From: Plicaturopsis crispa FD-325 SS-3
Lineage: Eukaryota > Basidiomycota > Agaricomycetes > Amylocorticiales > Amylocorticiaceae
NCBI GenBank assembly: GCA_000827205.1
Contig: KN832558.1
Span: forward strand, 1,607,942 to 1,671,941
Reading direction: 5' to 3'
Length of the DNA stretch: 64,000 bases
The notes below the pieces were generated by a model. It was not told the DNA's origin, ran no database searches, and saw only the letters and a list, made by a program, of their open reading frames with translations. Below, in pieces: positions 13,574 through 24,329 of this stretch. The first letter of the stretch is position 1; each line of letters opens with the position of its first letter. A program made the translations under genes and the position numbers.

Positions 13574-14033
13574 GTCAATGACGTAGCACAGTAAGTTGCA
13601 GTGGCTGTGTTTTCGAACTTTATCGCGCAGTCGCAGATGAATTTCCCGTAGGTCGTCTGTGTCGTTTGTCCTCGAGATCGCAACCGAAAGATTGAGTGGT
13701 ATGCATACTGACAACTTGGAAGCTCGAAGACAGATACATCAGAGATACATGCAGAATTTGTGGCGGTGGTGTACACAAGCAGCGGTTATGATCGCGGTAA
13801 AATAGCGTTCTGGAACTTTCTCCTCGCGTGCGACGTCGTATAAAATAAAAATGTAGCGCCCACGACATGATATTGCATCGAAATCGCCTTGCAACACAGG
13901 TAGCTGTGCAAATTTCAAGAGTCAAGACGATACGACCGACGGGCTAACCTCGACTCGGAGTCCCGGACGAACCGTGACGCTACCATCGATTACACGCGTA
14001 TTCGTCTACAAAGGTCCTTGACCAGTACCCACC
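13574..14033. promoter_or_regulatory. divergent upstream region SDR1 / CDC37
   Basis: 460 bp separate the two start codons. A plus-strand tataaaa lies at about 13839-13845, roughly 190 bp before the CDC37 ATG. No open frame of note. Confidence 0.4.
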
Positions 14034-15786
14034 ATGCCATTGAACTATTCAAAGTGGGATCAGTTGGAGGTGAGCAACAGAAGTGGTCGATCCGTGCCAT
14101 CGCAGCTCACGGTCATCTCCTACAGCTTTCTGACGATTCGGACATCGAAGGACATCCGAATGTCGACAAGAAATCTCTGATCGGGTGCGGGTTCTCTTAC
14201 CATGCCATGGATCTCAATGTGCTCATTCCTGTCGTACCAGCTGGAGGCAGCGCGACATACACGAAAAACGCGAGGCGCGCAAGCACAAAATCGCCCAGCT
14301 GAAGGCTGAGATCGCCTGCAATGACATCTTGATTCCCCGCATCACCGCCCTCACCGAATCCCTCAAATCGCCGCCTGAACCATACACTTCTACCACACAG
14401 TTCCTCAATGCGACCGTTGAGCAGCTACGCACGAATCCCTCGCCCGATGCGCCGCCGACCAAGGCCCCCGGGCAGCCCACGTACGACCAGATGGTGCTGA
14501 GTCTCCTGCTGCAAGTTGGCGAGGCAGCACGGGAAGCAGGTGGAGGGAAAGAAGACAACGATGCGGAGGTCGGGAAACGGGTCGTTACAGGGATAGAGTC
14601 GCACATAGGAAGGCTCCACGAGACGCAAAAGCAGATAAAGAAGGATCTGGAGGCCGAGGAGAAAGAGCAGAAGAAACACATCACGAGCGAGGACATCCAC
14701 GACGGATTCGACAGCAAGGTGAGCCTGCTATAAATGCTCGTGGAGAATCTGAAGCTGAAGCGATATGGTCACAGTACGTCCCTGCCCCACCGCCTCCTGA
14801 ACCTGTCAAAGGTATCAAATTCGACAAGCCAGTCACCAAGAAGAAGAAAACAACGAAGACAACCGAGATCGAAGTACTCAATCCCGGCGCAGCGTCTTCT
14901 TCTACTGCTACCCCCGCCGCTGACGACAGCGATGGCGAAGAGGATGAAGAGGATGACGATCTCGGAGACGAACTCCCCTCACTCACACCTGGTTTGGAAG
15001 CCTTTTCGCAACTTCCACTCGGCACATACGAGAAATCATGGGAGCTCATCCAGAAGCATCGTGATATCGTTATCCCGGGCGCCTACGACGCGCTCCTGGT
15101 CGCTGCCTTCCGCGCCCAGCATGCCGGCAAAAGTAAATACGCCAAGCAGTGTGTGCACCAGGGACTTCTCCTCCAGTACGCGGAAAAACTCGGTCGGGAT
15201 GGGGTGCGTGTCTTCTTCGGAAAGTGAGTCTCTCGTATAGCACATTTCCTCTCCGATCGATGCCAACGACTTTCGCAGGATGATTGCCCGCGACCAGCGC
15301 GCAGAAAACGCCTTTACTCAAGATGTCGAGGGCACCTACAACCACCTCGTCGAACGGGTGCGCATCTCCAAGGAAGAGGAGGAAGCAGCGGGCGGCCAGG
15401 AACAGATCCAGCTCGTTCCTGAAAACCCGTCGCAAACTATCGGATTCAACGTTCCTGACGGTCCGCCGCCGGAGGACCTGCGCCTTGAAGGACCCGGGAC
15501 GGAGGACCTCGATGTAGAAGAGGTCCGGAAGGCGCTGCAGCTGCGATGGGAGGTGTTCGAGGGCTTCAGCCCGGACTTGCAGGCTGCGCTGAAGGAGGGC
15601 ACGCTAGATGGCGTCAACAGAGTCCTTGGAGAGCTGCCCGTACCCGAGGCGGAGGAGGTCGTTCGCCTGCTGGACATCGCCGGGATCTTAAGCTTCGCAG
15701 ATGGTGGAGTGCGCGACGAGACGGGGAGAGGGGACAGTGGAAAGGGGAAGGGGAAGGAGGTGGAAGCATCAGATGTCCCTGTCTAG
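14034..15786 (+). CDS. CDC37: Hsp90 co-chaperone Cdc37
   Basis: Kinase-specific co-chaperone that loads client kinases onto Hsp90 in the cytosol. Exons 14034-14069, 14126-14184, 14241-14718, 14775-15223, 15279-15786; 509 residues. The diagnostic N-terminus is split over three exons: NYSKWDQLE / LSDDSDIEGHPNVDKKSLI / WRQRDIHEKREARKHKIAQL. The casein-kinase-2 target Ser (SDDSD) of the family is present. The middle domain includes FSQLPLGTYEKSWELIQKH and KQCVHQGLLLQYAEKLG; the C-terminal helical domain includes GFSPDLQAALKEGTLDGVN. Acidic and Lys-rich linkers (VTKKKKTTKT; DGEEDEEDDDLGDELPS) separate the domains. The second junction places Gly where most Cdc37 proteins have Arg before Trp (SLI-R-W); a different donor choice could change this single residue. 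Confidence 0.96.
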
Positions 15787-16095
15787 AATAAAGCGAAGCA
15801 TATTTATGAAGCTGTATTCAGTGTATTTCGTACGATGATGTTACAATGCTGAAACGTCGTGTTTGTACTTTCAGTCGCGGCGGACATTTGATCAGGGTAT
15901 GAATAGGGTATAAACGTAGTTGCCTAGCTTTCTACACTTCTAGTATACAAGACAGATGAGTAAACGATGGAGTGTCAGGATGGTGGGTTGGGAATGGGCA
16001 TGAATACAATGATCTAAAGGTATAAGATGATGAGTGGAAGCAGAATGTCCGTGGAGTGCAAGAGATACAACTAAAATACAATGGCCCATGCTGAA
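15787..16095. other. convergent intergenic region
   Basis: About 310 bp between the CDC37 stop and the stop of the minus-strand membrane-protein gene; only 3' flanks expected. Confidence 0.4.
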
Positions 16096-17026
16096 TCAAG
16101 GCAAGGTGTACTTTCGATATGCGGGAAGCGAGGGGTATTTGTCCGGGCTGGTATATACGCCGCGTTGGTCACGGTTGCGTGCGAGAGGAATAGGTGTCAA
16201 ACCATCGTCGGGGAGCAAGAATGGAGGATACGGGCCCGAATTGAGCGATCGACGCAACGAACGCTTCAACAGCGGAGGGGGCCCTTGAGCAAAGACGTCC
16301 TGGCTGAGGTTGGTGTGATCTTGCATTATGAACGACTTTGGTGGCTCGGTGACCTCGAGGAATGTCGGGTCAAGGTAGTCTACGCCCGGTTCTGGGCGAG
16401 GGAAAGATATCTTCCACTTTTCCGGAGGCATGAGCGATGGAGTCGAGGAAGTGTCGACATCCTTTAAGTCGGATGGCTCCTTGCGACTACGGTCTGCAAA
16501 GGGGCTTGTTCTGCAAGGGGGAGGACTGTTGAGCACGAGGTATCTTGTACGTCGAATTGGCGTCGTCACTGACCTCCAACACGCCCAAACAAGAAAAAGC
16601 ACGGCGAATACAGCTACGATGATTAGAAGGAGGGCGATGATCTGTGACAAATGTTTGGGCTTGAATATGATGAGAGGAGCATCTGCAAATTACCTTGCTT
16701 ATGTTCATGGACGTAGCGTTGAGATTGACATTGTGGGGGTCGCTGTCGGCTCGCTTTATATACGAACCGTGTGCAAGAGCCCCGCAAGTAGCGGTGAGGG
16801 ATGAGGGCGGCATAGGTCGGAGTGGTTGGTCGGTGGGGTGTGGCGGTGGAGGGGTATATTCGCTGTCGCAAGTACTTACGATTAAGTATGTGTGAGGACA
16901 GGGGTGCAGTAAGTAAGCACGCATAGGATCGATATTTCCGCCGTAGCCAAAGAATACCGAGAAGCGTGTGGTCTGTATTGCAACAATGCCTCTACCCGAA
17001 ATTGTATCCGGCGAACTGGATGGCAT
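16096..17026 (-). CDS. small single-pass membrane protein A (unrecognised, 68-nt TM exon)
   Basis: Not a recognised family. Exons (minus) 17026-16694, 16641-16574 and 16510-16096; 271 residues. The first exon encodes a Pro/Ser/Thr-rich segment with two N-glycosylation sequons, NAT and NIS, immediately before the membrane helix, suggesting an extracytoplasmic N-terminal part. Exon 2, exactly 68 nt, encodes only the helix (IIALLLIIVAVFAVLFLVWA, then CW). Exon 3 encodes a basic juxtamembrane RTSPFADRSRK and a long Pro-rich tail, presumably cytosolic. The gene resembles those at 20258-21074 and 21796-22605 in architecture and splice phase but hardly at all in sequence outside the helix. No clear cleavable signal peptide; an upstream exon is possible. 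Confidence 0.7.
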
Positions 17027-17700
17027 CGTACGTTGGGAAAACACTACACTGACAGTTCAAAGATAGGGATCATAAATCTGGAAAATTACTTACTGATTGG
17101 TTGTAGACAGAGCGCTTGACCATGAAGCCCTACAGCTCGGGCACTGTACTCGCTACAGTGCATACCTAGTTCGCAGCGAGTATCCTATCCGATAGAGGGA
17201 CATGTCGGCCCCCTGAGTGATCCGGCGCCATTGAAATAATTTCCGAGATCCGCATGGGCGCGGAAATTACAGATCCGACTAGTACTGAGCGGAATCAAAA
17301 GATAAGAATATTCCAAACGTTGACAGTTACAGGTACAGACGCACCCCCTAATCTGGGCTTGACGTCTGAGCACACTGGTTACATGATATATATGAGTACA
17401 ATGGGGTATCTTTGCGTCAGTCGGCGATGTGCATGAAAGTCCGATGTCCATTGCCCCAACGTCACATCGCGCAGTGATCGCTCGTGGGCAGACTCGATGA
17501 GGAGCGCATCAAGTGGGGAAGAGAATCTGGTGAACCTTGCTTCCCATTCGAAAACATCGAGCCATCCGAAGATCTCTCTCTATTCATCTGAAACGGAGTG
17601 AAGGTTGTCAGTTTAGCTCGACCGCAGTGCGAAATAAAGACCCTCACGTGTGCACTTGCTGAAGGCTTCGGGGGATCACTATTGTGGTCCTGTGTACCCG
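17027..17700. other. intergenic region, no gene seen
   Basis: 674 bp between the upstream end of membrane protein A and the stop of the DUF6534 gene. No coding signal recognised. Confidence 0.4.
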
Positions 17701-19512
17701 TCAGAGACGGTGTATGGGAATGGGAAAAAGTGCTGTTACCATATCTGCTGCTCTGTTGCGTTCGGTGGTTTCGCGTAGTAGAAGTCCACGACTAAAACTG
17801 GCGGCGAACGTTTGCGGAGCAGATGGCGTCTCTGCTTGCGGAGCATCCCGTAGTCGATTTCGGGTATTCAAACTGCAGGAAAGTTGTCAAGGTTTGTCAA
17901 TTATCGGAGAGCGCTAACGAGCGAGAAAAATGCGTACTTTGCCAGAACAGAGTTGGCATAGACTGTATAGATATGGATATCAGTAGGGAATATCGAGCGC
18001 AACATACGTCGAGTGCTCACGCTTGCTGATGGCGAATAGCACTGCCAGAAAAACGCGGTTGTCGGACATTGTCAACCACTAACGGATACATCAGCTTGAC
18101 TAGACCGACGACATTGAAGAAGGTGGCATCAACTCACACATATCATAGATATAATGCTCGTAACGCTAGTAGAAGGGTGAGCTTGCGACGAGGACTGGGC
18201 GTAGTCAGGCTCACCATGTCAGAGCGCCGCTTGCCATGGCGTATAGGATCAGCGTATCAAGAATGCGCCGTAGACTTTAAAGGACGTGAGTGACAAGATT
18301 GCTGGTGATGGATGTCGATTGGCTCACCGGGTTGAAGTGGATGATGTCCGACTTTCTCTGAGGAAATAACAAAGGAAAGCGGCAATCACAATGTCCAAGG
18401 CCGATGCTGAGGCCAGGAAAAAGGTGACCAGGTGCTGTGTGCGTAATGGCATGGTGAGTTACACTCCTGGCTTCGACCGTTATCTGATGACTCACTCCGT
18501 ATTTCAAAGTGAAAGCGGAGAGGGGCCGGACACGTATTCTGCGTACTATTGTGAGTCGTATGACGAAACGCAGCTGGAATGCGCTCACATTCCAATAGTG
18601 AAGACTGTACATGCCCTGTTGTTAGCTCAGATGCTCGTGCGCGGATACACGAGGTTTACGCACGCAGACCGGCACCTAAGAACAAGGATGGGATATCAAT
18701 ATACTGGATGCAGGACAACGAGCACTAAGAACTCACACAGTGGTACCAACGTGGCGATTCCCTGAGTTTCAATGAGTGTTATGATGCATAAGAGGGTGCT
18801 TTCTTACTCGACTTACGATTGGGACGGCAATATACCACTTTTCCTTGCTCACTTTGGTACCGTTAGTACGCGAGCACGATCAGAACTACGAGACGTAGCA
18901 ATTACTCACACCTGTATATTCTATGGGTGAGGAAGCTAAGGGTAATGTTAGTCAGTGCAGCAACGTGCGCGTTTTTTCGACTCGTACCAATGCACGGAGA
19001 ATGTAATAAGGGCGGTGAATGCCACAGAGAACTATGTTCACCATTAGTGATGAATATATAGGGTCGGTATGATCGAAAATCGTACCGCTAAGATCCTATA
19101 TGAGACATTTATCAGTAGAGCGTTGAAAATCAGGATCTGGTGACCTACCAGTTCACATTGGCGATGTTTTGTACGTGAGACGCGACGAAAAAATACCAAA
19201 GGGCCGCGCAGACCAGAGCAGAGTGGCATGTATCCATGAAATAAACTCCGAGAACCTAAAGCCCTGCAGAGTTAGCCGCGAGATCTTTCGCTGACAATAT
19301 GTGCTACGCACAAAGGCTTTCATACCGCGGGGGTCTTTGGGATACTGGTAGAAGTATACTACCACCTGGACAAACGCGATACCAGACAAACTGCCCGCCA
19401 GTCAGCCAGGACTGTGATAGGAGGTAGCTATAGAGCGACGAACGTACTATATAGCGACTAAACCGCCGACTTCCAGAGACGCATGATTGGACACCGATGA
19501 TGGTTTAGACAT
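17701..19512 (-). CDS. DUF6534-type seven-helix-like fungal membrane protein
   Basis: Multi-pass protein of the Agaricomycete family with C-terminal DUF6534; function unknown. About twelve short exons reconstructed by splice phase. In order: MSKPSSVSNHASLEVGGLV; SGIAFVQVVVYFYQYPKD; VYFMDTCHSALVCAALWYFF; a 10-nt micro-exon (W-ILA) near 19086-19095; FSVAFTALITFSVHCFLTHR; SKEKWYIAVPI; GIATLVPL; HLVTFFLASASALDIVIAAF with LCYFLRESRTSS; RRILDTLILYAMASGALTC; TMSDNRVFLAVLFAISK; LYANSVLAK; a hydrophilic tail ending PIPIHRL. The blocks SADIVIAAFLCYFLRESRT-like, N-x-GxLT-like and KLYANS(x)LA match the family pattern. No stop interrupts the spliced frame. The span between GIATLVPL and HLVTFF is the least certain part and may hold one more exon. 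Confidence 0.8.
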
Positions 19513-19585
19513 AATTTATCGAGCAGCGGGGGAGGCGATGTGAGGTTTATGAGACGTGGATGAATATTCTGATAGATGATTGCTG

Positions 19586-19594
19586 CTTTATATG
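19586..19594 (-). promoter_or_regulatory. TATA-like box of the DUF6534 gene
   Basis: Reads catataaag on the minus strand 73 bp upstream of the ATG at 19512. Confidence 0.45.
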
Positions 19595-20257
19595 AGTACA
19601 AGTGCAAATTGCCGACGAAAAGCGGAAGGGTGAGCATCGGGCATGGCGGGACCTGCTTCCGAAAAATCGGCGCCGCAGCGGTGCACTGTGTCTCACAACC
19701 GACAAGGAATCTCCCGCCCTTATGTAGTCTCGATCGAAATTGAGATCCGTGAGTAGGAGTAATCAGGAGCTATGAGAAACAGGGTGCTTACATTACATTC
19801 GAGTGCAGAAAGATATCGCCACGATGGCAGGGAAAGTGTCTAATTCGTGTCGGTGGGCGTAAGCCCTAGCAGGATGCATATGGTGCACTGTACTGCGTCT
19901 ATTGCACAAACTCCTTACTAGGTTCATCGAAAGCTTGCCAGAGAGGCAGCGGACTGCTTATGATCGGTGATGGGCGCGGAACGTAGACAATGTCGAGTCT
20001 TGACCAGAAGGAGGGCCTGTATGAAGTTCCGGATACCAGTGCCGAGGTTCCGGATACCATGCCACATGGCATGTTAAACTCCGCGAAACGTCTCGGAATG
20101 AGGATTATTCGGATGTTGATTCAGATTATTAAGTATGGGCAAAGTGTGGGTATGTAAATAATATGCAATGAAGGATTTTTCTAAATCTTTTTAAGTCCAT
20201 CGTGTCAAGCCTGAAGTCCTTGGTGGGAAATGTCCTTTCGCCCCACGATTAAATACG
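19595..20257. other. intergenic region, no gene seen
   Basis: About 0.66 kb between the DUF6534 promoter and the stop of membrane protein B; nothing recognised. Confidence 0.4.
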
Positions 20258-21074
20258 CTACTTATTCACCACAAACCAACCAGTGCGTTCCCGCGCGGAG
20301 TATTCCGACATTGCAAGTCTCGGAGAGCGCATGATGGACGGTGCGTAGTTTGAAAGAGTGTTCTTAAACGTCGGCCGTGAGGTTTCACAAGTGAAATCAT
20401 GGGGCCTGCAGCTAAGGAAGGCGGGTCTCGCCTCGGGGAAGAGGTTCTGCATCGAGGGGAGGTCCCATGGCTCGCCGCCAGCGCTTCTCAGGAAGATCTT
20501 TCCTGGGCCACGAAGCCTATTGCTGACCCTGAAAAGAGGAGTGAGGAGCAGCTCAGATTGGAGGCGCATGGTCTTGTACTAACCTCCAGAAGCGGAAGAA
20601 CAGAAAGAAAGCGGCGACTGTGCCCAGTATCGCCAATCCGCCGATAGCGGTCTATATTGGAGAGATGTTGAGCACGCAGGTCGAGACCGATTGAGAGGGG
20701 CTTACCTGAGACAAGCCGCCGCTGCCGTCGAGATGCGCCGAAGAAACTTCGACCCATTCCGAGAACTCTTCGCTGTCGTGGGCCGCGTGGAATTGGTCGC
20801 CATTTTCGTGTCCCTGACCGTGTTCATGTCCTTCGTCGTGTTCAACATGGTTGTGTCCATGCTCGGAGTCCTCTGCTGGATAGTCCTCATTCTCAAGAGA
20901 ATCCATCGAGTGTCCAGGATAGTCAAGGCCTTCTTCGGGCTCTTCGTGACCGTGACCGTCCTCTACAGACATATGCGAGTCGCTTAGAGGCTGACTGTCT
21001 GCGTAGTCATCTCCATATTCCACGGAATCCTCTTCGATAACTGCGTCCAAGCCGGTGTGATGAGAGCCGTCCAT
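20258..21074 (-). CDS. small single-pass membrane protein B with His/Glu-rich outer segment
   Basis: Unrecognised family. Exons (minus) 21074-20706, 20651-20584 (exactly 68 nt) and 20528-20258; 235 residues. The N-terminal 120 residues are extremely acidic and His-rich, with clusters such as HGHNHVEHDEGHEHGQGHE, which could bind divalent metals; this is inference from composition only. The middle exon is the membrane helix (TAIGGLAILGTVAAFFLFF ending RFWR) with the same phase-0/phase-2 borders as genes A and C. The tail is basic near the membrane (RVSNRLRGPGK) and then Ser/Pro-rich. The sequence before the ATG contains an in-place acceptor AG and a donor near 21126, so an untranslated first exon is likely, driven by the TATA box at 21228. 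Confidence 0.7.
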
Positions 21075-21227
21075 TCTAAAATGTTGGTCAATTCATGCGC
21101 GCTGTTCAAGTCACGGCGCCACATACGTGTGTGTGTCGTAGGGTAGTGCGAGGGGAGGTTTGATAGACGTGTTTGCTAGAAATAATTGTCGATTGAATGA
21201 CCCGTTAGAAAGCAGGCGTACAATGCT

Positions 21228-21234
21228 TATATAC
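21228..21234 (-). promoter_or_regulatory. TATA box of membrane protein B gene
   Basis: Reads tatataa on the minus strand about 155 bp upstream of the ATG; the distance fits a short untranslated exon plus a roughly 50-nt intron (gtatgt donor, ttttag acceptor). Confidence 0.5.
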
Positions 21235-21795
21235 GGCGCGAGGGATGTCCGCTGTATCTATTTTGCTTCCGCGGTCATTTGGTTCCGCAGGACTTCCAAG
21301 CGGTGGGCGATGTACACCGACTGGATAGCTCGCCGGGCGGAAGCTAATCAACGGAAAACATCAACGGAACTGTCGATCGTCAATCACTGCCGTTCCTGAT
21401 GGCTGCTTGGAGATGCTCTCACCTAGTAGCGACTTTGGGTGAGACACGGCCGACAGCCGACAGCAATTCGATGTGTCTCGGAAGTGATGAACGATTGTTC
21501 TCATCGTGTTCCTGCGAACAGGTGGTCGAATAGCGTCGAAGGGTGGACAGCTATGCATGCCACCGACCTGCGTTCAAGGACTCTTACCCAGTCTTAGCTG
21601 TACAGCAAGTTTAAGCGTACGAGGATGTGTGAGGAGATGCCAGATAAATTCATAATAAATACATTTACATAAACGTCCGATTGAGCTATTTTACAACGTG
21701 ATATGCTATACAGAGTCCATTTCGTCATGAGTATCGCACCTGTCCGTCCATTCGTAGCACCCAAAACCCCGAAAGTGAAGAGGAAAATATGGCCA
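21235..21795. other. intergenic region, no gene seen
   Basis: About 0.56 kb between the promoter of gene B and the stop of gene C. No coding signal recognised. Confidence 0.4.
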
Positions 21796-22605
21796 TCAAA
21801 CAATGAATGGAGTGTGAGCTCTGACGGACATGCCGCGCTCGCGGTTGTATGTGCGGGATACGGGCGAGAGACGCGGGGGAGGTGCGCCGCCTAAGGGGCC
21901 AGACGGTTGGAAAGAGAGGGATGGCAAGTCCTCTATCAAATTGTCCTCGGGGCTAAGCGATTGCACGAGGGGCGACGGTGTCGCAAATATGCTGAAGCTC
22001 GAGCGCCCGGAGGACATGGGTGACTTGTACGTCGACCCACTGCGCGGCCTTGTAGGGAAATTCAACGGTGTCGTGTCGGATATGCTAAAGCTCGAACGCT
22101 CTGAGGATATGGGGGGTTTGTACGTCGACCCGCTGCGTGCTCGTGTGTTGAAAGACAACGAGTCCTCGGGTTGATCCCTGAGGAACACCGGACGACCTGC
22201 ACGATATCTGCCAAACCGGCTGACTCTGGGAGAACAAGGCGAGTCAGATGAGCATGTCGATAATGTACCAAAATCAGCTCAACTGACCTCCAACAGCTAT
22301 ACACCAATGCGATACCAACTAATGAGGCCATGATGATGAGTGCAACCAGCGCACCCTGCATAACGTAGATTCCGTGAGATTGAGTCGTATGTGAAAGCGA
22401 CGAGGCAACGTACGTGAGAAAGCTTTACAACGCCGCCCGGGTGGTTAGGGTCCAAGTCTGGGCTCGTTATATCGCGGTATGTGTAGACGTTCCGTGCTAT
22501 CCAGTCTCTGACACCGTTACCGGGGTGGCCCTTGGTGGGGAATGTACAGGGTTTGTGCCTTCCAAATAGACACGGCATTTTGGGAGGGGAGTGAGGAATG
22601 GGCAT
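21796..22605 (-). CDS. small single-pass membrane protein C with internal tandem repeat
   Basis: Unrecognised family. Exons (minus) 22605-22414, 22355-22288 (exactly 68 nt) and 22177-21796; 213 residues from the Met at 22605 or 204 from the Met at 22578. Exon 2 is the membrane helix (GALVALIIMASLVGIALVYS then CWR), bordered like genes A and B. Exon 3 encodes a Ser-rich tail with two near-identical units, RSGSTYKPPISSERSSFSI and RSGSTYKSPMSSGRSSFSI, which is a DNA-level tandem duplication. The N-terminal part contains RNVYTYRDITSPDLDP, vaguely like the YIKRADSDP stretch of gene A just before its helix. Additional 5' exons are possible. Confidence 0.65.
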
Positions 22606-23689
22606 GATAGATGAGCGGATGTGTATTTAGCACAGGATGCAAGTCAACGTCGAATGTCTTTAAGCAAAAGTTGTGGGGGACGGCGAGAGGCGAGGAATTT
22701 GCTTCCGAGTTAGTGCCCACAGTGTGGCGTAGGCGCAATCAAAATTGAATGGCGGGGCGAATTTCGGAGATAGTTTGAATCCGTAAGATCGGCTAGCGCG
22801 CCATGACGAGGTCGCTCGACGCCCCCGATGGCCTGAGGTCTGTTTGCGACCCTTGCAGTAGAAGGGCTTGCATGTTAACTCTCCGAGAGCAACCGCTTCG
22901 ATGTCCAGCATAGGAAAACGCACAAAACACAATGCAGTAGTATGAATGTCGATCTCGATCGAGTGCAGCCTATCTGAGACATCGTCAGATCGGATAGACA
23001 GCGGGATTGAAAATAATTCAACCTTCCGGAAATACTGGATGCCACTTCTCTGCTGTGCGCGTGGAAATAGAGGCTACTCACTGCCTGCCCTGGCCAATCA
23101 ATGCCCGGGACTTTGTCATATATAACAAGACGCCAACTGCGGGTCGTGTCTTGACCGGGAAGCACCTGACGTTTGCACGCAGTTGGCTTGGAAATCTTTG
23201 CACTGGGCAATATGTGTATCAGAAGGACGCTGCAGGCGGGTTAAAAGTCGACGAAAGAGAGGTGCAACTCACTTTGCTGCTCAATGACCTCGATACACCC
23301 TCAGACAATGCGGGGCCGTGCTGCTGAGTATTAAGCATGGCTTGTGAGTGGCTTGTGTCAGACATTGAAGCAAGCACATAAAGTTGAAACCCGGGGATTC
23401 TATGACTCCACAAGTCGTAGGGAATACATAACGCAAGCTGCAGGGGTGTGGCGCCATGTACGGTCAATCCCTGATATACGCAGTCAGTCCTTTGCATCGT
23501 TGAACCTGATAGTAAGAGTCAGTAAAAAGCCAGGCATGCCAACTGGTGCGCACCGAAAGAACTTTGCCTTCTACCAGTGCGACTGTTTCCTATCGTCAGC
23601 CTTAGTGGAACCGTTGCCACCACGGCCGACATGTATCGGGAACGCTTAGACTGGCTCTGCATTTTGCAAGTACATGATACTAAAGCAAG
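22606..23689. other. region with no confident gene
   Basis: Several short frames with splice-like borders exist on the minus strand, but no family is recognised and no single consistent gene model emerges. May hold 3' exons of the tentative gene starting near 24,027. Confidence 0.3.
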
Positions 23690-24027
23690 TCATATTGAAA
23701 TGATCGTGCTTTCAGTGTCGCTTGAGCTTTGTGCAGAGGTGGACAGACAGGACAGAGCATACCACACGTGGACATCATCGAACGAACTTGAACCCAGGGC
23801 CATTTTCCTGGAGAGATCTATACAACTTGAGCTTACACCGATTTGGATAATCGTCAAGTACGTATCCCCAGCTGCAGGTATCGAGATCCTTCGCAGTATT
23901 GAAGAAGAGGTCGACCCACTTGGTGGGCTCAGGTACACTCTCGCTGCAGAGTAATAATGGCTATGTGTATCGACCACGATAAGTAAGTAACGTTTAACAA
24001 ACAATGGGGATGCGTAGACAAGGAGGC
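23690..24027 (-). CDS. tentative short multi-exon gene, unrecognised
   Basis: A candidate gene with weak support. ATG at about 24027 opens MSGHTISLPIGEI, followed by a gtatgc donor. After an acceptor (cacatag) the phase-0 exon reads through SESVPEPTKWVDLFF and DTCSWGYVLDDYPNR. A gtgtaa donor and ctccag acceptor then lead to DDVHVWYALS and a stop at 23690. Upstream of the ATG is a CT-rich stretch typical of fungal promoters. About 90 residues as modelled; the real gene may continue to lower coordinates. No family match recognised, and the frame could be chance. Confidence 0.3.
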
Positions 24028-24329
24028 ATACAATTTCGCCTATTGGCAGAGATATGGTGTGACCAGACATGTCCGATTGGTTTACTTATAGACATTTCAT
24101 GGTGTTACAAGCTACGGAAGAAACACGGGGGTAGAAAGGGATGAAAGGCCGGGCAAGAGATATAAAGACACGGAAATGGAAGAAGAAGCGAGACGAGAGC
24201 ATGGACATTGGAAAGCGGTCGTAGTTCCAAGAAAGGAAAAGAGCAGAATCAGGGAAGGATGCAGGTGGGAGAGTGGAAGGAGAAGGCGACCTGCATATCA
24301 GCGAGCAAGACGTGACACAACACAACCAT

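Noticed and set aside
13620-13925. Short minus-strand frames upstream of SDR1
   Set aside because: They lie in the divergent promoter region, have no splice support and do not extend the SDR1 N-terminus, which matches its paralogs at the chosen Met.
20652-20987. Plus-strand hydrophobic frame (VFMSFVVFNMVVSMLGVLC) at membrane gene B
   Set aside because: It is the reverse complement of the His/Glu-rich coding exon; such codons give hydrophobic residues on the opposite strand.
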